NCBI GenBank assembly: GCA_029861675.1
Contig: JAOTYV010000044.1
Coordinates: 1 to 22,361 of the forward strand
Direction of reading: 5' to 3'
Length of the DNA stretch: 22,361 nt
Source: Alphaproteobacteria bacterium
GTDB lineage: Bacteria > Pseudomonadota > Alphaproteobacteria > UBA8366
Of this stretch, positions 18,439 through 22,361 are shown piece by piece (within the stretch, counting starts at the first letter, position 1; every line of letters starts with the position of its first letter). Both the position numbers and the translations under genes were made by a program. The notes beneath the pieces are model-generated. The model was not told the origin of the DNA and did no database searches. It saw only the letters and a program-made list of their open reading frames with translations.

Positions 18439-18516
18439 CCTCCGCGCCGCAGCGTCAATGGCGCATTGTCCGGATGCGTGCCGGGTTTAGCCGGAAAATC
18501 GAAGAGGAAACCAGTT

Positions 18517-18756
18517 ATGTCTGATCCCGTGGTCGCACAGAAATCGCCTTATGAAGTCGATGTGGAAGAGGGTAAATCCTATTGGTGGTGCGCTTGCGGC
18601 CGAAGCAAGACGCAACCCTTTTGCGACGGAAGCCACAAGGGAACTGGATTTAGTCCGGTCGAATACACGGCCAAGCGTTCCAAGGCGGTGTATTTCTGCG
18701 GCTGCAAGCAAACCGATGGGCAGCCGCTATGCGACGGTAAGCACAATTCGCTCTAA
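18517..18756 (+). CDS. Two-motif CDGSH iron-sulfur domain protein
   Basis: This 79-residue protein carries two CDGSH-type motifs: WCACGRSKTQPFCDGSH (about residues 24-40) and FCGCKQTDGQPLCDGKH (about residues 60-76). In each, three Cys and one His can bind a [2Fe-2S] cluster, as in mitoNEET-related proteins. Bacterial double-motif members are thought to act in redox or iron-sulfur handling, but this one's role is unknown. The ATG has GAGGA at good distance; the frame opens earlier at a TTG (18466), which would add 17 unlikely residues. No membrane segment is present, so it should be cytosolic. It sits between thrB (divergent) and a lipoprotein gene. Confidence 0.93.
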   Translation: MSDPVVAQKSPYEVDVEEGKSYWWCACGRSKTQPFCDGSHKGTGFSPVEYTAKRSKAVYFCGCKQTDGQPLCDGKHNSL

Positions 18757-18783
18757 ATATCTGGCTATAGCGGCGAGGGATTC

Positions 18784-19323
18784 TTGAACATATTTCGGGT
18801 TTGCCAATTCGGGGCGGTTGCGATTGTCACGCTGCTTCTCGCCGCGTGTCGTGGGCCGCTTGATCAGGGAACGATCGGAAACTGCCCGCCGACCGCGATT
18901 CTCGCAGACGCGGGCGAGCTGGCGCGCTACAAGCCGGCCTCGGCGAAGACGCCGACCGACGTGGTGTTTCGCACGAAAATGACGACATTTTCGGGGATCT
19001 GCGATTTCGATGCGAAATCGATCGATATCGAATTGAGTATTTCGATCGAGGCCGTCCGGGGGCCGGCGAATACGACGGACAAGGCCGAATTCGCCTATTT
19101 CGTGGCAATTCTCAAGAAAGACAAGACCGTGTTGACCCGCACCGAATTTCCGATCATCGCGGCGTTCGAGCGGCAGGACACCCGGTTCAACTTCGCGGAG
19201 AACGTCACGGTGACCATTCCGCGCCGCAAAAACGACTCGACCTCCGACTATATCGTGTATCTCGGCTTCGAGATGACGCCCGAGGAGCTCGCGCATAACC
19301 GCCGCCGCCAGCGCCGCCGTTAG
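18784..19323 (+). CDS. Predicted lipoprotein of unknown function
   Basis: I do not recognise a family for this 179-residue protein. The N-terminus is a lipoprotein signal: basic R5, a hydrophobic core and the lipobox LAAC with C22, followed by R at +2. The mature part has NCPPTAILADAGELARY (about residues 33-49), then a predicted beta-rich region, and two more cysteines (C34 and C73) that could form a disulfide. The C-terminus is strongly basic (NRRRQRRR). The only start that keeps the signal peptide is TTG at 18784, which has GAGGGA just upstream. It is 27 nt after the CDGSH gene and may share its promoter. It should be anchored in the outer or inner membrane facing the periplasm. Confidence 0.8.
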   Translation: MNIFRVCQFGAVAIVTLLLAACRGPLDQGTIGNCPPTAILADAGELARYKPASAKTPTDVVFRTKMTTFSGICDFDAKSIDIELSISIEAVRGPANTTDKAEFAYFVAILKKDKTVLTRTEFPIIAAFERQDTRFNFAENVTVTIPRRKNDSTSDYIVYLGFEMTPEELAHNRRRQRRR

Positions 19324-19364
19324 TGGTGTAAATCAGTCGCTTTGCGCGGCTTTACCTTCTCCGG

Positions 19365-19392
19365 TTGACAAATGGGGCTACTGCCGTAGCTT
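19365..19392 (+). promoter_or_regulatory. Candidate promoter of the riboswitch-gcvTHP unit
   Basis: A perfect TTGACA (19365-19370) is followed after 16 bases by TAGCTT (19387-19392), a weak -10. The implied start near 19399 is about 45 nt before the first glycine aptamer, which suits a leader RNA. Confidence 0.5.
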
Positions 19393-19443
19393 TGAATCCG
19401 TCGGTCCGTCTTGGGGCCGCATTCGACATGCCCTGTGAACCCT

Positions 19444-19646
19444 GCGGGAGAGGCCAGACGCCGAACGATGGCGTTGGCGCCGAAGGAGCAACCGCCCCGG
19501 AATCTCTCAGGCGAAAGGACCGTCGGGGGAGGGCACTCTGGAGAGTAGGACGGCCGGGCGACACCCGGCTGTACCTCACCGAAGGGGTAAGCCACGTTCC
19601 GCGGGTGCGGCTGGTGATACTCTCAGGTTCCACGACAGAGCGGGGT
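19444..19646 (+). promoter_or_regulatory. Tandem glycine riboswitch (two aptamers) upstream of gcvT
   Basis: Two copies of the glycine aptamer core follow each other. Aptamer 1 (about 19446-19525) shows GGGAGAGGCC, then GCCGAAGGAGCAA, then GGAATCTCTCAGGCGAAAGG. Aptamer 2 (about 19540-19645) shows GGAGAGT, then ACCGAAGGGGTAAGCC, then GGTGATACTCTCAGG. The pairing of GAGAG with CTCTC in each forms the P1 stem. In the known family glycine binding usually turns expression of gcvTHP on. The expression platform (19647-19701) runs into the gcvT ribosome binding site and shows no clear terminator with a U-tract, so control of translation is more likely; that is inference. Open frames over this stretch are accidental. 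Confidence 0.93.
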
Positions 19647-19689
19647 TCGGAGACCGGTAACGGGCTTCGGATGACGCCATGTGCCTGTC

Positions 19690-19695
19690 GGAGGA
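19690..19695 (+). promoter_or_regulatory. gcvT ribosome binding site
   Basis: GGAGGA stands six bases before the GTG at 19702 and fixes that codon as the gcvT start over the in-frame GTG at 19681, which has no such site. It is the probable target of the glycine riboswitch. Confidence 0.6.
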
Positions 19696-19701
19696 ACGCC
19701 G

Positions 19702-20820
19702 GTGACCCTTGCGGAAAATGCTGCGCTCGAAACCACGCCGCTCAACGATCTTCACCTATCGATGGGGGCGAAAATGGTTCCCTTCGCCGGCTATGCCATG
19801 CCGGTGCAGTACAAGCTGGGTGTTCTTAAGGAACACCTCCACACCCGCGCCGCGGCCGGGCTTTTCGACGTATCGCATATGGGACAGGTGGCGCTGCGCG
19901 GCGACGGCGTGGCGGCGGCGTTGGAAACCCTCGTTCCCGGCGACATCCAAGGGCTCGACCCGGGACGGATGCGCTACACCATGTTCACCAACGACCGCGG
20001 TGGCATTCTGGACGACCTGATCGTCACCAATGCGGGCGACCACCATGCCGTCGTCGTCAACGCCGCCTGCAAGGCCGAGGATATCGCCCATCTACGGGCG
20101 GGCCTGCCCGGTGGCATCGATGTCGACGTCTTGGACGACCTGGCGCTGATTGCGCTGCAGGGGCCGCTGGCGTCCGCGGTGCTGCAGCGGCACACCGATA
20201 TCACGTTGGATACCATGCAATTCATGACGGCCGCACGGGCGACGGTGGGCGGCGTGCCCTGCGGCCTGACCCGGTCCGGCTATACGGGCGAAGACGGGTT
20301 CGAAATTTCGGTGCCATCGGGACAGGCGGCGGACCTCGCCGCGGCGTTGCTTGACGAAGCGGAAGTCGAGGCCATCGGATTGGGCGCGCGCGATTCGCTG
20401 CGTCTGGAGGCCGGGCTGTGTCTGTATGGGCATGATATCGACGAGACGACGACACCGGTCGAGGCGGCGCTTACCTGGTCGATCGGCAAACGGCGCCGCG
20501 AACAGGGCGGCTTTCCCGGCGACGCCGTGGTGCAGCGGCAACTTCGCGACGGTGTCGAGCGGGTTCGTGTCGGATTGCGGCCGGAGGACAGGACGCCGGC
20601 GCGCGAGGGCGCCCGGCTGACGGATAACGACGGCACGGATATCGGCGTCGTTACGAGCGGTGGTTTCGGCCCGACCGTGGCCGGCCCCGTCGCGATGGGT
20701 TATGTGCAAACGCAATTTCGCGAAGTCGGCACGATCGTGACCGCAATCGTGCGCGGCCGTCCGTTGAAAGAACAGGTCACGAAGATGCCGTTCGTACCGG
20801 CAAACTATTACCGCGGTTAG
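19702..20820 (+). CDS. gcvT: Glycine cleavage system T protein (aminomethyltransferase)
   Basis: GcvT releases ammonia from the aminomethyl group on lipoyl-GcvH and passes the methylene unit to tetrahydrofolate. The 372-residue protein starts with TTPLNDLHLSMGAKMVPFAG after a short leader. Folate-binding signatures include RYTMFTNDRGGILDDLIV, with the conserved Asp, and SGYTGEDGFEISVP; the C-terminal barrel has EAGLCLYGHDIDETTTPVEA and TSGGFGPTVAGPVAMGYV. Length is as usual. The GTG start is chosen for its GGAGGA site. It is the first gene after the glycine riboswitch and is followed by gcvH at 34 nt, so the three genes should respond to glycine together. Confidence 0.97.
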   Translation: MTLAENAALETTPLNDLHLSMGAKMVPFAGYAMPVQYKLGVLKEHLHTRAAAGLFDVSHMGQVALRGDGVAAALETLVPGDIQGLDPGRMRYTMFTNDRGGILDDLIVTNAGDHHAVVVNAACKAEDIAHLRAGLPGGIDVDVLDDLALIALQGPLASAVLQRHTDITLDTMQFMTAARATVGGVPCGLTRSGYTGEDGFEISVPSGQAADLAAALLDEAEVEAIGLGARDSLRLEAGLCLYGHDIDETTTPVEAALTWSIGKRRREQGGFPGDAVVQRQLRDGVERVRVGLRPEDRTPAREGARLTDNDGTDIGVVTSGGFGPTVAGPVAMGYVQTQFREVGTIVTAIVRGRPLKEQVTKMPFVPANYYRG

Positions 20821-20854
20821 CGGCAAAGAGTCATTGAGGGAGGCGAGAAGAGCG

Positions 20855-21232
20855 ATGAGCAACATCCGGTATAGCGAAGATCATGAATGGATCACCGTCG
20901 AGGGAGATATCGGCACCATCGGCATCAGCAATTTTGCCCAGGAGCAATTGGGCGACGTCGTTTTCATCGAATTGCCGGACATTGGGAAAACCGTCTCGCC
21001 GGACGACGAAGCGGCGGTCGTGGAATCGGTGAAGGCCGCCTCCGAAATTTATTCGCCGGTCAAGGGCGAGGTTGTCGAGGTCAATGAGGGGCTGGTCGAT
21101 GAGCCGGGGGCCGTGAACGGCGATCCGCTGGGCGGCGGCTGGTTCTTCAAGATCAAGATTTCCGATCCGGCGCAATTGGAAGCGCTGATGGATGACGCCG
21201 CGTATGCGGAATTCATCAAGGAACACGGCTGA
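20855..21232 (+). CDS. gcvH: Glycine cleavage system H protein (lipoyl carrier)
   Basis: GcvH carries the aminomethyl intermediate on a lipoyl arm between the P, T and L proteins. The 125-residue protein has the lipoylated lysine at K60 in [15 protein letters not shown], with [11 protein letters not shown] at the N-terminus and [15 protein letters not shown] at the end, all typical. The ATG at 20855 is used; an upstream TTG at 20834 would add seven residues and lacks family support. GGGAGG lies about 12 bases ahead and GAGAAG nearer. It sits between gcvT and gcvP in the usual order. Confidence 0.97.
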   Translation: MSNIRYSEDHEWITVEGDIGTIGISNFAQEQLGDVVFIELPDIGKTVSPDDEAAVVESVKAASEIYSPVKGEVVEVNEGLVDEPGAVNGDPLGGGWFFKIKISDPAQLEALMDDAAYAEFIKEHG

Positions 21233-21261
21233 CCGCGGCAACGCCGATGGGAAAGGACGCA

Positions 21262-22361
21262 ATGACTGAAAACGCACCGCTTAGCGCACTCGAACAAAAA
21301 GACGATTTTGTCCATCGGCATATCGGGCCGGGCGATACGGAAATCGCGGAGATGCTCGACAGCCTCGGATTCGCATCGCTCCACGCGCTGATCGATGCGG
21401 CGGTACCGGCGGCGATCCGCAGCGATCACGAACTCGATCTCGGCGGCGGCTGCAGCGAACGGGATGCGCTGGAGACCCTTCGCGGAATGGCCGGGCGCAA
21501 CACGGTGATGCGTTCCATGATCGGGCAAGGCTATTACGACTGCATCACGCCGCCGGTCATTTTGCGCAATGTGATGGAAAATCCGGGCTGGTACACCGCC
21601 TACACGCCCTATCAGCCGGAAATCAGCCAGGGCCGGCTCGAGGCCTTGTTGAATTTCCAGACGATGATCTGCGACCTCACCGGAATGGAGGTCGCCAACG
21701 CGTCGTTGCTGGATGAGGCGACCGCGGCGGCCGAGGCGATGACGATGTGCCGCCGTGTCGGCAAGAGCAAGAGCGACCGCTTCTTCGTTTCGGAACGCTG
21801 CCTTCCGCAGACCATCGAGGTACTCCGTACGCGGGCGCGGCCGCTCGGTATCGAGGTCGTCGTCGGCGATCACCGCGACGGCTTGCCCGATCCGGCGCCG
21901 TTCGGGATTCTGCTGCAATATCCGGCCACCGATGGCGGGATCGAGGACTATCGGGATCTCGTCACTCAGGCGCATGAAAGCGGCGCGCTGGTCAGCATCG
22001 CCGCCGACCTGCTCGCCATGCTGGTGTTGACGCCACCGGGCGAATGGGGGGCGGATATCGTGGTCGGCAGTGCGCAACGGTTCGGCGTGCCGCTTGGATT
22101 CGGCGGCCCGCACGCGGCCTATATTGCGTGCTCCGGCGATCACAAGCGGTCACTGCCCGGCCGGCTTGTCGGTGTCTCGGTGGACGGGAAAGGGCGTCCG
22201 GCCTTGCGTCTGGCGTTGCAGACGCGCGAGCAGCATATCCGGCGCGAGAAGGCGACCAGCAACATCTGCACCGCGCAGGTGCTGTTGGCGGTGATGGCCG
22301 GGTTCTACGCGGTCTATCACGGACCGGCGCGGCTCCAGACGATCGCCCGGCGGGTACATCG
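21262..22361 (+). CDS. gcvP: Glycine dehydrogenase (decarboxylating), P protein, 5' part only
   Basis: The frame stays open for 366 codons to the right edge. This is the PLP enzyme that decarboxylates glycine and loads the aminomethyl group onto GcvH. The opening [19 protein letters not shown] is the start of the long, single-chain P protein (about 950 residues). Conserved stretches follow: [35 protein letters not shown] and [30 protein letters not shown] and [17 protein letters not shown] lie further on. The PLP lysine lies in the missing C-terminal half. The ATG follows gcvH by 29 nt with GGGAAAGGA upstream. An alternative is a split P protein (gcvPA), but the RHIGP opening favours the long form. 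Confidence 0.95.
   Translation, partial: MTENAPLSALEQKDDFVHRHIGPGDTEIAEMLDSLGFASLHALIDAAVPAAIRSDHELDLGGGCSERDALETLRGMAGRNTVMRSMIGQGYYDCITPPVILRNVMENPGWYTAYTPYQPEISQGRLEALLNFQTMICDLTGMEVANASLLDEATAAAEAMTMCRRVGKSKSDRFFVSERCLPQTIEVLRTRARPLGIEVVVGDHRDGLPDPAPFGILLQYPATDGGIEDYRDLVTQAHESGALVSIAADLLAMLVLTPPGEWGADIVVGSAQRFGVPLGFGGPHAAYIACSGDHKRSLPGRLVGVSVDGKGRPALRLALQTREQHIRREKATSNICTAQVLLAVMAGFYAVYHGPARLQTIARRVH

Noticed and set aside
19365..19829. Open frame of 154 codons across the gcvT leader
   Set aside because: It lies over both glycine riboswitch aptamers and runs into gcvT in another frame; it has no ribosome binding site or family features.

Overview
The window reads as chromosomal DNA of a GC-rich alphaproteobacterium, most likely Rhodospirillales-like. 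This rests on the aa3-type cytochrome oxidase cluster with ctaG, SURF1 and DUF983, an APH-type homoserine kinase next to rnhA, and the overall gene style; no taxonomic search could be run. Nearly all of it is housekeeping and respiratory sequence. The only visible mobile DNA is an IS end at the left edge and two copies of a short structured repeat.

Layout. Bases 1-119 are the end of an IS5-family (IS427-like) element, with the first 15 codons of its transposase on the minus strand. A 107-bp repeat (120-226) follows directly, then tldD on the minus strand. A 356-bp divergent region (1705-2060) carries a palindromic RegA/PrrA-like box and an extended -10 ahead of the oxidase genes. From 2061 to 13203 the genes run in one direction with small gaps: ctaC (coxB), ctaD (coxA), ctaB, a CoxF-like small membrane protein, ctaG, ctaE (coxC), a DUF983 protein, SURF1, an M32 carboxypeptidase, thrC, an M16 peptidase and a RimJ/RimL-type acetyltransferase. 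The first eight encode the three core subunits of cytochrome c oxidase plus heme O synthesis (CtaB), CuB delivery (CtaG) and assembly (SURF1). Heme A synthase (ctaA) is not here.

A second copy of the repeat (13200-13306) fills the space between the convergent acetyltransferase and yqgE genes. It is bounded on both sides by CTAG, which supplies both stop codons. Next come a ScsB/DsbD-like thiol-disulfide transporter and a Prx5-type peroxiredoxin on the plus strand, then thrB-rnhA on the minus strand with a 4-nt overlap. A two-motif CDGSH iron-sulfur protein and an unrecognised lipoprotein lead to the glycine cleavage operon: promoter, tandem glycine riboswitch, gcvT, gcvH and the first 366 codons of gcvP, cut by the right edge.

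The observations most worth following are the CTAG-bounded mini-element and its neat insertion between two convergent stop codons, the IS abutting the other copy at the same CTAG, the candidate redox-regulator box upstream of coxBA, and a probable CTG start for ctaG. I saw no CRISPR array, tRNA, rRNA, phage or defence genes.
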